64,000 bases of DNA, from positions 892,134 through 956,133 of the forward strand of contig NZ_FVZL01000001.1 in assembly GCF_900168295.1 (NCBI RefSeq), given 5' to 3'. The notes under the pieces are model-generated. The model saw only the letters and a list, made by a program, of their open reading frames with translations, was not told where the DNA came from and did not search any database. Positions within the stretch are counted from its first letter, which is position 1, and each line of letters starts with the position of its first letter. The DNA comes from Arthrobacter sp. P2b. Lineage in GTDB: Bacteria; Actinomycetota; Actinomycetes; Actinomycetales; Micrococcaceae. The position numbers were made by a program, and so were the translations under genes. Of the stretch, positions 36,546 through 45,628 are shown piece after piece.

Positions 36546-38000
36546 GTGAGCGTCCTTGCCCGCAGTGTAGGCAATGCCTTCAGAAACAAGGTCCGCACCG
36601 CCGCCGTCGTCGCAGTGCTGGCGGTTGCCATCGGCCTTGCCCTGGCCATGCTGGTGGCGAACCAGGCGGTTGGAGCCAAGGTCCAGGAACTCAACGCCTC
36701 GGTGGGCACCGTTCTGACCGTCAACCCGGCCGGCGGCCAGGGCTTCGAAGGCGGCGGCGAGCCGCTGACCAGTGACCAGGCAGCAACCGCCGCCGCCGTT
36801 CCCAACGTCAGTGCCGTCGTCGGGACCTCATCCCTTAGGCTGAGAAACGCCGCGGAAGCTGCGGCGCAAAGTGCTTCAGGCGCCCAAGCCGGCCCAGGCG
36901 GCGGACAGGGCGGTCCAGGAGGCCAGGCGGCGGCCACGTTGACCACCAGCCTCACGGCCGCGGTGGACGCCGGTACGCTGGGCGGCCGCAACCAGGCAGC
37001 CAACGGCACAACGGGTACCACCGGCACCACCCAGCCGGTCCGTTTGCTGCCCATTACTGCCACGGGCATCGGCGCTGAAGTGGACACGACAGGCAAGGCA
37101 CTGACCATCACCCAGGGCACGGGCCTGGGTGATTACACGGCCGAATCCACATATGCCCTGCTGGGCACCGCGCTGGCCGACAAGAACAGCCTCACGGTGG
37201 GATCCACCTTCACCATCAACGACCAGACCTACACCGTGGCCGGGCTGTTCGATGCCGGCACCACGTTCGGCAACAACGCCGTTTATCTCACGCTCCCGTC
37301 AGCCCAGACCCTCGCCGGACTCCCCGGCGAACTGTCCAGCATGATCGTCACCGTGGATTCGCTCGAAAACGTCGAAGCCGCCAAGACTGCCCTGCAGTCT
37401 GCCCTCGGCACCGACAAGGCCGACGTCACGCAGGGCCAGAACCTCGAGACCGCCGTCAGCTCATTGAGCAGCGTGAAGGACATCTCCTTCATCGCCTTCG
37501 TGGCAGCTTTGGGAACGGCCGGCCTGATCATCCTGCTCATCATGGTGATGCTGGTCCGCGAGCGCCGCAGGGAAATCGGCGTGCTCAAAGCGATTGGCGC
37601 ACCCAACCGCACCATCGGCCTGCAGTTCGTCCTCGAAGCCCTCGTCCTGGCGGCACTGGGCAGCGCGGCCGGCGCCGTGATCGCGGCCTTCGCCAGCAGC
37701 GGCATCGCATCCGCGCTGATCAGCACCAACAGCACCACCACGACGGCGGCTGCCACTGCCGGCCGCGGCATGCCCGGCGGCGCCGGCGGGGTCGCAGGGG
37801 GCGGGGCAGGTTTCCCTGGCGGCCAAGGGGGACCCTTCGGCGACGCCTCCCAGCTGCTGACCTCCGTCACGGCCAGCGCCTCCCCAGAAGTCATCGCTGC
37901 CGGCATTGCAGCCGTGTTCGGCGTCGCCATTGTTGGAGCTCTCGTCCCGGCGCTGCTGACCGCGCGCATCCGTCCCATCGAAGTCCTGCGAGGAGAATAA
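36546..38000 (+). CDS. MacB/FtsX-like ABC permease
   Basis: Membrane protein of 484 aa from GTG 36546 with GGAG 5 bases upstream; the frame upstream is non-coding. One helix lies at the N-terminus (VVAVLAVAIGLALAMLVAN), then a long extracellular domain, then three C-terminal helices with the FtsX motif RRREIGVLKAIGAPNRTIG. Two Gly/Pro/Gln-rich low-complexity stretches occur, one in the extracellular domain and one between the last helices. It pairs with the ATPase 2 bp downstream. Transported substrate is unknown. Confidence 0.88.
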   Translation: MSVLARSVGNAFRNKVRTAAVVAVLAVAIGLALAMLVANQAVGAKVQELNASVGTVLTVNPAGGQGFEGGGEPLTSDQAATAAAVPNVSAVVGTSSLRLRNAAEAAAQSASGAQAGPGGGQGGPGGQAAATLTTSLTAAVDAGTLGGRNQAANGTTGTTGTTQPVRLLPITATGIGAEVDTTGKALTITQGTGLGDYTAESTYALLGTALADKNSLTVGSTFTINDQTYTVAGLFDAGTTFGNNAVYLTLPSAQTLAGLPGELSSMIVTVDSLENVEAAKTALQSALGTDKADVTQGQNLETAVSSLSSVKDISFIAFVAALGTAGLIILLIMVMLVRERRREIGVLKAIGAPNRTIGLQFVLEALVLAALGSAAGAVIAAFASSGIASALISTNSTTTTAAATAGRGMPGGAGGVAGGGAGFPGGQGGPFGDASQLLTSVTASASPEVIAAGIAAVFGVAIVGALVPALLTARIRPIEVLRGE

Positions 38001-38002
38001 CC

Positions 38003-38710
38003 ATGATTGAAGTCAAGAACCTTGTCCGCACCTTCAACTCGGGTGACCGCACCATCAAGCCCGTCAACGATGTCAGCTTCAATTTGGAGCAGGGCACCCT
38101 CGCCTCCATCGTGGGCAAAAGCGGCAGCGGAAAGAGCACGCTGTTGTCCCTCCTGGGCGCGCTGGACAAGCCCACCTCTGGAGACGTCGTCGTCAACGGC
38201 GTAAGCCTTGCGGGCATGCCCGACGGGAAGCTGACCGAATACCGGCGCCGGGACATCGGATTCGTGTTCCAGCAGTTCAACCTAATCCCCAACCTGTCCG
38301 CCCTGGACAACGTGATGCTGCCGATGGAGTTCGCCGGGATGCGGAAGCCGGCCAGGCTGCACCGTGCAAAGGAGCTGCTGGAACAGGTCCAGCTGGTTGC
38401 CGAGAAGCACGACCGGCGCATCAACAGGCTCTCCGGCGGCGAACAGCAGCGTGTGGCGATCGCCCGTGCCCTCGCCAACGCACCCAAGCTGATCCTGGCC
38501 GATGAACCCACCGGCAACCTGGACGAGCAGACCGGCGACCACATCATCGAGCTGCTCAGCTCCCTCTGCCGCGACCACAACACCACCATTCTGGTGGTCA
38601 CCCACGACAGGGCTCTGGCCAACAAGACGGACCGCCGCTTCAGGCTGCAGCAGGGCAAGCTGACCGAGGAGCCGGTACGCGACCGTACTGCCATGGCCGC
38701 CACGGCCTAA
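38003..38710 (+). CDS. MacB/LolD-like ABC ATPase
   Basis: Single-domain ATPase, 235 aa, partner of the FtsX-like permease. Walker A GKSGSGKST, the segment FVFQQFNLIPNLSALDNVMLP, signature LSGGEQQRVAIARAL and Walker B LILADEPTGNLDEQ are all typical of the MacB/LolD class. Such pairs work as mechanotransmission export or signalling modules rather than importers. Confidence 0.93.
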   Translation: MIEVKNLVRTFNSGDRTIKPVNDVSFNLEQGTLASIVGKSGSGKSTLLSLLGALDKPTSGDVVVNGVSLAGMPDGKLTEYRRRDIGFVFQQFNLIPNLSALDNVMLPMEFAGMRKPARLHRAKELLEQVQLVAEKHDRRINRLSGGEQQRVAIARALANAPKLILADEPTGNLDEQTGDHIIELLSSLCRDHNTTILVVTHDRALANKTDRRFRLQQGKLTEEPVRDRTAMAATA

Positions 38711-38750
38711 TCGCCAACGCCCGCCCACCGACGGTGAGAGGATGGGCATC

Positions 38751-39827
38751 ATGAGTGCGCCCATTGCCAAACCGTGGCTGTCCAGCCAGTCCGACACGGA
38801 TCCACGTTCCGCCACCGGCAAGACATTGCGGTGGGGTGTCATCGCCACCGGCGGCATCGCCCGTTCCGTCGCCCAGGACCTCGCATTGCTGGCCGACGCA
38901 GAGCTGTACGCCGTCAGTTCCCGAGCGCAGGATACCGCGGACGCTTTTGCCGTTGCCTACGACTTTTCCAAGGCGTACGGGGACGACGGCGGCCTGCGCG
39001 GCTACCAGCGGCTGCTCGCCGATGAGGCGGTGGACATTGTCTATGTGGCGACTCCCCATGCGCAGCACCATGAAATAGTCCTCGCCGCACTGAACGCCGG
39101 CAAGCACGTTCTCTGCGAGAAGGCCTTCACCATCAACGCGCGCGAGGCCGGCGAACTCATCGACGTCGCCCGCAGCCGGAAGCTCTTCCTGATGGAGGCG
39201 GTCTGGAGCCGTTTCCTGCCCAGCATGCAGCGGGCGTTCGACATTGCCGCTTCCGGCGAACTCGGCGACATCCATTGGGTGAGCGCCGACCTCGGCTTCC
39301 CTGCACCGTACTCCCCCACCTCCAGGCTCTGGGCCAGGCAGGACGGCGGCGGAGCCCTGCTCGATATCGCCGTCTACCCGCTGCTGTGGGCGCTCGGAAC
39401 CCTTGGCTTCCCACAGACCGTCAGCGCCACCGGGTTCCTGAACGACGACGGCGTCGACGCCCAGAACGCCATGACCCTGGGTTACAACCACGGAGCCCAG
39501 GTCCAGCTCACCTCGTCGCTGCTGTCCCACGGCCCGCGCATCGCCACTGTTGCAGGAAGCCTCGGCTTCCTGCAGAGCGTGGGATCCATCAACAACCCGC
39601 GCGAACTTACCGTCGCAAAGGGGTGGGACGAACGCCGGACGGAAGCATTCGACGTGGTGGGCAAGGGGTACACGTACGAACTTCGCGAGGTCACGCGGTG
39701 CATTCAGCAGGGCCTGACCGAGAGTCCTGTTATGCCCCTGGAAGATTCGCTGAACACCATGCGTCTCTTTGACGGCGTCCGTGCGCAACTCGGGGTGACT
39801 TACCCTAACGACAGCCACGGAAGATAG
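38751..39827 (+). CDS. Gfo/Idh/MocA-family oxidoreductase
   Basis: NAD(P)-dependent dehydrogenase of 358 aa, probably acting on a sugar or cyclitol. The Rossmann motif WGVIATGGIARSVAQDL is near residue 30 and the catalytic EKP-type motif is CEKAFTINAREAG. The overall layout resembles trans-dihydrodiol dehydrogenase relatives. ATG 38751 has GAGAGG about 9 bases upstream; ATG 38742 is the alternative. It seems to be its own unit, ended by a T-tailed hairpin. Confidence 0.88.
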   Translation: MSAPIAKPWLSSQSDTDPRSATGKTLRWGVIATGGIARSVAQDLALLADAELYAVSSRAQDTADAFAVAYDFSKAYGDDGGLRGYQRLLADEAVDIVYVATPHAQHHEIVLAALNAGKHVLCEKAFTINAREAGELIDVARSRKLFLMEAVWSRFLPSMQRAFDIAASGELGDIHWVSADLGFPAPYSPTSRLWARQDGGGALLDIAVYPLLWALGTLGFPQTVSATGFLNDDGVDAQNAMTLGYNHGAQVQLTSSLLSHGPRIATVAGSLGFLQSVGSINNPRELTVAKGWDERRTEAFDVVGKGYTYELREVTRCIQQGLTESPVMPLEDSLNTMRLFDGVRAQLGVTYPNDSHGR

Positions 39828-39879
39828 TTGAGCAGGGCGTTTTCCGTGGCACCGGGGTCAATAACATGACATCCGGAAC

Positions 39880-39918
39880 CGGTAATGGTGGTGGATGGCT
39901 TCTGCCATTACCGTTTTT
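39880..39918 (+). terminator. Intrinsic terminator after the Gfo/Idh/MocA gene
   Basis: Arms CGGTAATGG (39880-39888) and CCATTACCG (39905-39913) followed directly by TTTTT. Confidence 0.85.
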
Positions 39919-40010
39919 GTCGAATTGTTTTAGTTCGCTCTAGACTTCCTGCAACATCCGGTCTTACGCTGTAGACGTCGTCGAATAGACCAGTACTGGG
40001 GGTGGTACGC

Positions 40011-40991
40011 ATGGGTGAAGCTCGCTCCCCGTGGCGTGTCCTGAGGCCAGTACTCCTTGCCGGGGCGGCCGCAGTCAGCTGGCTGACACTTTCGTCCACG
40101 GCTGCCTCTGCTGACGCCCTTTCGGATACAACGTCCCTTTTGGGCGGTGTGACCAGTTCAGTCTCTTCCGTGGCGGATAAGGTGATCACCCCGGTGCCCG
40201 CGTTGCCCGCTCCGGCTCCTGCTTCGGCAGTCTCCGCGCCGCTTCCCGCACCCGCGCCGAAGGCCGGGCTGCTTCAACCTGTGGTGGCCCCCGTCGCGAA
40301 GCTCGCCGACAATCTCGTGTCCTCCGTTCCGGTAGTGAGCCATATCGTTCCGGCCGGAACGGTTTCTGCTGTTTCTGCTCCCATCGCTGAAGTTGCTGAT
40401 GGAGCCACCACAGCAGTGGTTGAAGTGGTGGTTCCCCCGGTTGCAGAGGCCGTTCCGGTCCTGGAGCCGGTTCTGGACCCAGTTGCCGATCTTGTGACAG
40501 GCACGTCACCCCTGCCCGTTCGGGTTCCTGATCTCCCCGGGACGGCCATTGGCGAAGAGCCGTCCAAGGTTGCAGCTGATACCCCTGTACGTGGTTCGGT
40601 CACGGCAACCGTCAGTGAATCAGTGGAAGAACCAGCTCCTGCAGGGAGCTCGTCCACGGATGCATCCGGTGTTCCCAGCGCTCCGGCCACAGCTGTTGGC
40701 GTGGCTTCCCTCGCCGGCACTTCCGTACTTCCATGGACTGGGCTGACCGGAGCTGGCCAGGCTGCAGAGCAGCCGGGCACTGCCGACCATTCGCCCGTGC
40801 CCGCACAGAACCCGGCTGTTCCCGGCTCCGGCTCGGGCAGCAGCGCGTCCTCTTCGACGTCCTCTAGTTCAGCGGCGTGGCTGACCCCCTTTAGCTTTGA
40901 CCTTCCCTCCAACGGCCTTGTCCTGGCCGGCGAAGCCACTGAGCATGCTCCCTCACCGGTGTCGTACGACCCCGGTTCCTCCCCTGACTAG
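40011..40991 (+). CDS. Secreted Ala/Pro/Val-rich protein of unknown function
   Basis: Protein of 326 aa that I do not recognise. ATG 40011 follows a G-rich GGGGGTGG; a GTG at 40002 is in frame. A signal peptide is clear (LLAGAAAVSWLTLSSTAASA, cleavage near residue 35). The rest is low complexity: proline- and alanine-rich repeats such as PAPAPASAVSAPLPAPAP, then a Ser-rich stretch before the end. No sortase motif or membrane helix is seen at the C-terminus. It is probably a wall-associated or extracellular protein, next to an LAXTG-anchored surface protein. Confidence 0.7.
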   Translation: MGEARSPWRVLRPVLLAGAAAVSWLTLSSTAASADALSDTTSLLGGVTSSVSSVADKVITPVPALPAPAPASAVSAPLPAPAPKAGLLQPVVAPVAKLADNLVSSVPVVSHIVPAGTVSAVSAPIAEVADGATTAVVEVVVPPVAEAVPVLEPVLDPVADLVTGTSPLPVRVPDLPGTAIGEEPSKVAADTPVRGSVTATVSESVEEPAPAGSSSTDASGVPSAPATAVGVASLAGTSVLPWTGLTGAGQAAEQPGTADHSPVPAQNPAVPGSGSGSSASSSTSSSSAAWLTPFSFDLPSNGLVLAGEATEHAPSPVSYDPGSSPD

Positions 40992-41079
40992 TTGAGTCCC
41001 GTCTGCCCTTCTGTTGGCAGAACGTGGCCCTATGGGCAGCTGACAAGCGCCCGACTTCAACTTTTCAGGAGACATCATC

Positions 41080-42618
41080 ATGAGTTCCAACCTTCACAGG
41101 GGGCTGCTTGGCACCCTCTTTGCCGGCGGGCTTTTGGCCTTCGGCTGCACCGCGGCAAATGCCGCGGATACCACCAGCGGATCGGATCTTTCCGCATCTG
41201 CCCTGATCTCGGCGGCGGCGTCCGCGGATACGGCGTCGTTGGGCCTGCTGGGTGACCCAACGCCGTCCGATTCCACGGGCGTCGCCGCCGTAGCCGCCGT
41301 CGACCTTGGCCTCGGCAACGCTGCGACCACCACGCCGGAAGCACCCGCAACCGACCTCACCGTCGCAGCAGACGCCGTCGTGGACCTCGGCACCAACCAA
41401 GCCACCAGCCCCGACCTCGCTGCAGCAGCCACCGTCGACCTCGGACTCGGCAACGGCCTCGGCAACGCTGGGACCACCACGCCGGAAGCACCCGCAACCG
41501 ACCTCACCGTCGCAGCAGACGCCGTCGTGGACCTCGGCACCAACCAAGCCACCAGCCCCGACCTCGCTGCAGCAGCCACCGTCGACCTCGGACTCGGCAA
41601 CGGCCTCGGCAACGCTGGGACCACCACGTCGGAAGCACCCGCAACCGACCTCACCGTCGCAGCAGACGCCGTCGTGGACCTCGGCACCAACCAAGCCACC
41701 AGCCCCGACCTCGCTGCAGCAGCCGCCGTCGACCTCGGACTCGGCAACACCGGCACCCCCACAACGGAAGCACCCGCAACCGACCTCACCGTCGCAGCAG
41801 ACGCCGTCGTGGACCTCGGCTCTGTTACAGGAGCCGAAGGAGCTAGCGATGGACTTGGGGCTGCTATAGACGCCGCGGTTGACCTCAATCTCGGTGGCAC
41901 CACCACGGACGGACTCGACACCGCCGTAGATGCAGCAGTTGATCTCAACCTCGGCGGCACCACCACCGACGGCACCACCAGCGGACTCGACACCGCCGTA
42001 GACGCAGCCCTCGACCTCAACCTCGGCGGCACCACCACCGACGGCACCACCAGCGGACTCGACACCGCCGTAGACGCAGCCCTCGACCTCAACCTCGGCG
42101 GCACCACAACCAACGGCACCACTGGCAGCACCGGCGGCAACGGCGGTCTCGATCTCGGTGTGGACCTGGGCATTGACCTTGGCCTCGGCACGATCGGCGG
42201 CGACAACGGCACCGGGACGGAAACCCCGGGAACCGACAACCCCGGCACTGAAACCCCGGGTACCGATCCGGTCGACGGCAACACCGGAGGCGTGGGCACC
42301 GTTGATCCCGGCACCAGCACCCCGGGTACCGGTACCGGAAACGGGACCGACACCAACGACACCGAGAACGGGAACGGCACCGGAAACGGTACCGGCACCA
42401 CGGGCACCGGCACCGCGGGTACCGGCAGCATCTCGGTAGCACCTGCCGGGTCCACCGCAGTTGGTGGCGCCATTGCTGCCGACGCTGCCCCCCGCAGCAC
42501 TCCGGCCCAGGGCGCCACGGCGCTGGCCAACACGGGTGTGGACACCTCGCTGATCCCGCTCGCCCTGCTGATCCTGGTGGCCGGACTCCTGATGCTGCGC
42601 AAGCGCAAGGTGTCCTAG
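41080..42618 (+). CDS. Repeat-rich sortase-anchored surface protein (LAXTG type)
   Basis: Surface protein of 512 aa. It has a signal peptide (GTLFAGGLLAFGCTAANA). Three near-identical 49-residue repeats built around EAPATDLTVAADAVVDLG follow, the last leading into a shorter variant. Next come about four 24-residue repeats (LDTAVDAALDLNLGGTTTDG) and a Gly/Thr-rich spacer. The C-terminus LANTG, hydrophobic helix IPLALLILVAGLLML and tail RKRKVS is the wall-sorting signal recognised by class E sortases in high-GC actinobacteria. CAGGAG precedes the ATG. Function is unknown; display or adhesion is an inference. Confidence 0.85.
   Translation: MSSNLHRGLLGTLFAGGLLAFGCTAANAADTTSGSDLSASALISAAASADTASLGLLGDPTPSDSTGVAAVAAVDLGLGNAATTTPEAPATDLTVAADAVVDLGTNQATSPDLAAAATVDLGLGNGLGNAGTTTPEAPATDLTVAADAVVDLGTNQATSPDLAAAATVDLGLGNGLGNAGTTTSEAPATDLTVAADAVVDLGTNQATSPDLAAAAAVDLGLGNTGTPTTEAPATDLTVAADAVVDLGSVTGAEGASDGLGAAIDAAVDLNLGGTTTDGLDTAVDAAVDLNLGGTTTDGTTSGLDTAVDAALDLNLGGTTTDGTTSGLDTAVDAALDLNLGGTTTNGTTGSTGGNGGLDLGVDLGIDLGLGTIGGDNGTGTETPGTDNPGTETPGTDPVDGNTGGVGTVDPGTSTPGTGTGNGTDTNDTENGNGTGNGTGTTGTGTAGTGSISVAPAGSTAVGGAIAADAAPRSTPAQGATALANTGVDTSLIPLALLILVAGLLMLRKRKVS
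41326..41751. repeat. 147-bp tandem repeats in the surface-protein gene
   Basis: Units start at 41326, 41473 and 41620. The first two appear identical over 147 bp; the third has a few changes and lacks 12 bp near its end. A further partial unit follows from about 41752. Near-identity indicates recent duplication and likely length variation. Confidence 0.92.
41911..42126. repeat. 72-bp tandem repeats in the surface-protein gene
   Basis: Units start at 41911, 41983 and 42055 (each GGACTCGACACCGCCGTAGA onward), encoding 24 residues ending GGTTTDGTTS. A degenerate earlier unit lies just upstream. Confidence 0.9.
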
Positions 42619-42762
42619 CCACATCTGAAAGGCATCTGCCCGCGCCTGCACCATGCGCCTGAAGCGGCTGCACCCTGCAGGCTGAGGGGAAGGAGGTCCG
42701 CCCGAAGAAACGCGATATTACACGCAAAACATGTCCTCAGCACACATGTCCTTGTGACCGGT

Positions 42763-42800
42763 GGTCCGGTGGCGAAATGATTCAAACTCGCCGCCGGACC
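42763..42800 (+). terminator. Hairpin between surface protein and kinase genes
   Basis: Arms GGTCCGGTGGCGA (42763-42775) and TCGCCGCCGGACC (42788-42800), one mismatch, without a T tract. The 287-bp gap also contains a perfect TATAAT at 42859-42864, a likely -10 for the kinase gene. Confidence 0.5.
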
Positions 42801-42905
42801 GCTGGCGTGCCATCCCCCCATCCAGCGCCGCCAATCGCGAGTAGTGCCTCCCCGCCCGTATAATTTGAGTACGACAGTGCCGCAGCGCACCGGGAGGAAC
42901 GGGTC

Positions 42906-44129
42906 ATGGTGGCGGAATCGCCGAGCTCCATCACGAATGAAGTTGTTGGCGGACGTTACCGGCTGGGTGAGGTCATTGGGCGCGGCGGGATGTCCTCGGT
43001 CTACTGCGCCAGGGACGAAAACCTGGGCCGCGATGTAGCCCTCAAACTCTTCGCACCGCAGGCCCCTGATGCGGAGGAATTGAAGCGCCAGGAAGCCGAA
43101 ATCCAGCTTCTGGCCACGCTGAACCATCCGGGCCTGGTTACCCTTTTCGACGCGGGCATCGATACACGCATCCCGGACGAGCCACGGCCATTTCTCACCA
43201 TGGAACTGGTGGAGGGGCAGGACCTTCGGACCCGGATCCGGCACAGCACTGTTCCCCTTGAGGAGCTCGCTGTCATCGGCGCCGGCATCGCCGATGCACT
43301 GGCCTATGTCCACGGACTGGGCATCATCCACCGTGACATCAAGCCTGCCAACATCCTGCTGGTCCAGATCCGTCCCGGAGAGCCGCTGCGCCCAAAGCTG
43401 ACAGACTTCGGCATAGCCCGCATCGTGGATGCAACCCGGCTCACGGCCACGGGAACCATGGTGGGCACCGCTGCCTACCTCAGCCCCGAGCAGGCGATGG
43501 GCCAGCCCCTCTCCCCCGCAACCGACATCTACTCACTGGGGCTCGTGCTCCTGGAGTGCATCAAGGGCGTTGTTGAATACCCCGGAGGCGCGGTAGAGTC
43601 CGCGGTGGCCCGGCTGCACCGCGCACCCGAGATTCCGGATGAGGTCCCCGCCGAATGGGCTGATCTGCTCCGCTCCATGACTGCCCTCGAACCCATGGAG
43701 CGTCCTGCCGCCGCAGACATAGAGACCGCGCTGCGGCAGGCCCTGGTGTCGCCCGCGTCGACTCCCGGGGAACTGGCCCCTGAGACCACCCGCGTGCTTC
43801 CCGCTATGCCGTTCCACCCTCCCTCCATCACGGCGGAGGAATCGGTGGACGAGCTGCGCGAGGCAGCGGCATCCTCAAGTGACCCGGCCCCGGCAGAGAA
43901 CGTGCAGGAGGCTGCGCCGACTCCGGCTGCCGCACAGGCACACCCGCAGACCCGGACCAAACGCTTTTGGCTTGCTGTGGTCCTCGGCCTCGTGGCGGTT
44001 GCGGCGGCGGTGGCAGCGGTGATGATGACAATATCCGCGCAGTCTCCCGCCGACGTCGTGCCTTACCCAACGGTGACCGGGGTCTTGGGCGAACATCTGG
44101 AGGAACTCCAGAAAAGTGTGGAGCCGTGA
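42906..44129 (+). CDS. Membrane-anchored serine/threonine protein kinase
   Basis: Hanks-type kinase of 407 aa. The glycine loop is IGRGGMSSVY (24-33), ATP lysine Lys47, Glu65, catalytic loop HRDIKPAN (142-149), DFG at 167-169 and the activation segment TATGTMVGTAAYLSPEQ. An Ala/Pro-rich linker leads to one membrane helix at about 354-377 and a short outer tail of about 30 residues, too short for PASTA repeats. GGGAGGA precedes the ATG. It overlaps the downstream lipoprotein gene as GTGA, implying coupled expression. Substrates are unknown. Confidence 0.93.
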   Translation: MVAESPSSITNEVVGGRYRLGEVIGRGGMSSVYCARDENLGRDVALKLFAPQAPDAEELKRQEAEIQLLATLNHPGLVTLFDAGIDTRIPDEPRPFLTMELVEGQDLRTRIRHSTVPLEELAVIGAGIADALAYVHGLGIIHRDIKPANILLVQIRPGEPLRPKLTDFGIARIVDATRLTATGTMVGTAAYLSPEQAMGQPLSPATDIYSLGLVLLECIKGVVEYPGGAVESAVARLHRAPEIPDEVPAEWADLLRSMTALEPMERPAAADIETALRQALVSPASTPGELAPETTRVLPAMPFHPPSITAEESVDELREAAASSSDPAPAENVQEAAPTPAAAQAHPQTRTKRFWLAVVLGLVAVAAAVAAVMMTISAQSPADVVPYPTVTGVLGEHLEELQKSVEP

Positions 44130-44662
44130 GGCTGAAGCAAGGAGGCGCCGGCCGTTTGGTCCTCGGATGGTCGGTCACCTTGCTGGCAGCAGGACTGCTG
44201 AGCGGCTGCGGCACCAATGACTCAGGCCTCCAGCGTGACGCCGCCAGGCAGCTCCAGGCTCGCGTCCTCGAGGTGACCCAGGCGTCCTCGCAAAATGATC
44301 CCGGCGGCGCGTTGAAAGCCCTTGAGGGACTTGAGGCGGAGCTTCAGGCTGCCCAGGCGAAGGGCCAGATTTCCGAAGACCGGCGCCGCAACATCACCAC
44401 CATTGCCACGGCCGTGCGTGCGGACTTGGACGATGCGGTTGCCGCCGCGCAGGCAGCGGCTGACAAGGCCGCGGCTGACAAAGCAGTGGCTGACAAAGCA
44501 GTGGCTGACAAAGCAGTGGCCGATCAGGCTGCGGCGGCCGCCGCAGCCGCCGCAGCTCCTGTTGAAACACCGGCCCCGTCACCCGAACCGGAACCTGAGC
44601 CAGCACCGGAGCCGGACAGGGATGACGACAAAAAGGGCGGCAAGGGCAAGGGCAGCGACTAA
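44126..44662 (+). CDS. Small lipoprotein coupled to the Ser/Thr kinase
   Basis: Lipoprotein of 178 aa from GTG 44126, which overlaps the kinase stop. The lipobox is LLSGC after the hydrophobic segment VLGWSVTLLAAGL. A helical region follows (RQLQARVLEVTQAS and LEGLEAELQAAQAKGQ). Next is an Ala/Lys/Asp repeat ADKAV in near-identical 15-bp units, then a Pro/Glu-rich stretch and a charged KKGGKGKGSD tail. I do not recognise the family. The coupling suggests it senses or anchors at the cell surface for the kinase (inference). Confidence 0.75.
   Translation: MRLKQGGAGRLVLGWSVTLLAAGLLSGCGTNDSGLQRDAARQLQARVLEVTQASSQNDPGGALKALEGLEAELQAAQAKGQISEDRRRNITTIATAVRADLDDAVAAAQAAADKAAADKAVADKAVADKAVADQAAAAAAAAAAPVETPAPSPEPEPEPAPEPDRDDDKKGGKGKGSD
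44474..44518 (+). repeat. 15-bp tandem repeat in the lipoprotein gene
   Basis: Three exact copies of GCTGACAAAGCAGTG (44474, 44489, 44504) encoding ADKAV, flanked by one diverged copy on each side. Confidence 0.9.
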
Positions 44663-44712
44663 GCCCGCGGAAACAGAACGGACGACGGCGGCCCCGCCTT
44701 CCGCGGCACGCT

Positions 44713-45612
44713 TCACCCGGGCAGGTTCCCCGCCTTCCGTTCAATGTGGTTAAGGACAGCGGCGAGGGCCGGCCATCTGTTATTGCCCCGCCGGGTACGG
44801 GCATAGGCGCGCACCACCACGTCGGGTTCGGCCAACCGTACGAGGGTGACGCCGCTGCGTGGCTTCCAGCCCGCCGGCAGTAGGCCGATTCCCATTCCCG
44901 CGAGGATCAGGTCCTCAACGAGGTCCAGGCTGTCCGCCTGATGCCGCATCCGGGGTTCAAAACCGGCCATCGATGAGATGAGCCGCAGGACCTGCTCATC
45001 CGCCTGGTTGCGTGAGTTGCCGATCCAGTCCCAGTCCCGAAATCCGAGGAAAATGTCAGTTGCACTGCCACCTTGCAGTGGCGCGCCTTCAGGAACACCG
45101 AGGCTCCACGGCGTGCTCCACAACGAGAGGGAGTCAAAGAATTTACCGCTGCCGTCCGGTGCCAGGTTGTAGTCGTATGTCAGGGCGAGGTCCACGGCGT
45201 CGGAGCCAAGCAGGGCAAGAGCTTCGGCAGGCTCGTGTTCCCGGACTTCGATTTTCACCTCCGGATGGCTCACCGCAAGCTCCCGCACAACGGGCATGAG
45301 GACCAACCGGATTGCGGTGGCGAAACCGGCCACCCGGACCGTGCCCGCGGGCTCGGCTTCAGGATCCAGCTCCGCCGTGGCGGCGTCCACGGCGGCGAGG
45401 ATGGTCACCGCATGATCAGCCAGGCGCCGGCCAGCCGGTGTCAGGCGGACTCCGCGTCCAACCGGTTCCAGGAGGGGCGTGCCGGTCTCCCGGGCAAGGG
45501 CCGCGATCTGCTGCGACACGGTGGACGTGGTGGTCTGGAGGGCATCTGCGACGTTCCGCATCGAGCCTTGGCGGGCGAGTTCCAGCAGGACTTCCAGGCG
45601 GCGGGTTTCCAT
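44713..45612 (-). CDS. LysR-family transcriptional regulator
   Basis: Regulator of 299 aa from ATG 45612 (METRRLEVLLELAR); ATG 45627 is an alternative. The winged helix lies at residues 1-60 (SMRNVADALQTTTSTVSQQI), followed by a LysR substrate-binding domain (GTVRVAGFATAIRLVLMPVV). It diverges from an EamA-type exporter gene across a short region with a dyad, so it probably controls that exporter. The ligand is unknown. Confidence 0.88.
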   Translation of the reverse strand: METRRLEVLLELARQGSMRNVADALQTTTSTVSQQIAALARETGTPLLEPVGRGVRLTPAGRRLADHAVTILAAVDAATAELDPEAEPAGTVRVAGFATAIRLVLMPVVRELAVSHPEVKIEVREHEPAEALALLGSDAVDLALTYDYNLAPDGSGKFFDSLSLWSTPWSLGVPEGAPLQGGSATDIFLGFRDWDWIGNSRNQADEQVLRLISSMAGFEPRMRHQADSLDLVEDLILAGMGIGLLPAGWKPRSGVTLVRLAEPDVVVRAYARTRRGNNRWPALAAVLNHIERKAGNLPG

Positions 45613-45628
45613 CCGTCCATTGTCCATA

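Noticed and set aside
41094-42608. Long antisense open frames opposite the repeat-rich surface protein
   Set aside because: The repeats and GC-rich codons keep the opposite frames open. The plus-strand frame alone has a signal peptide, ordered repeats and a sortase signal.
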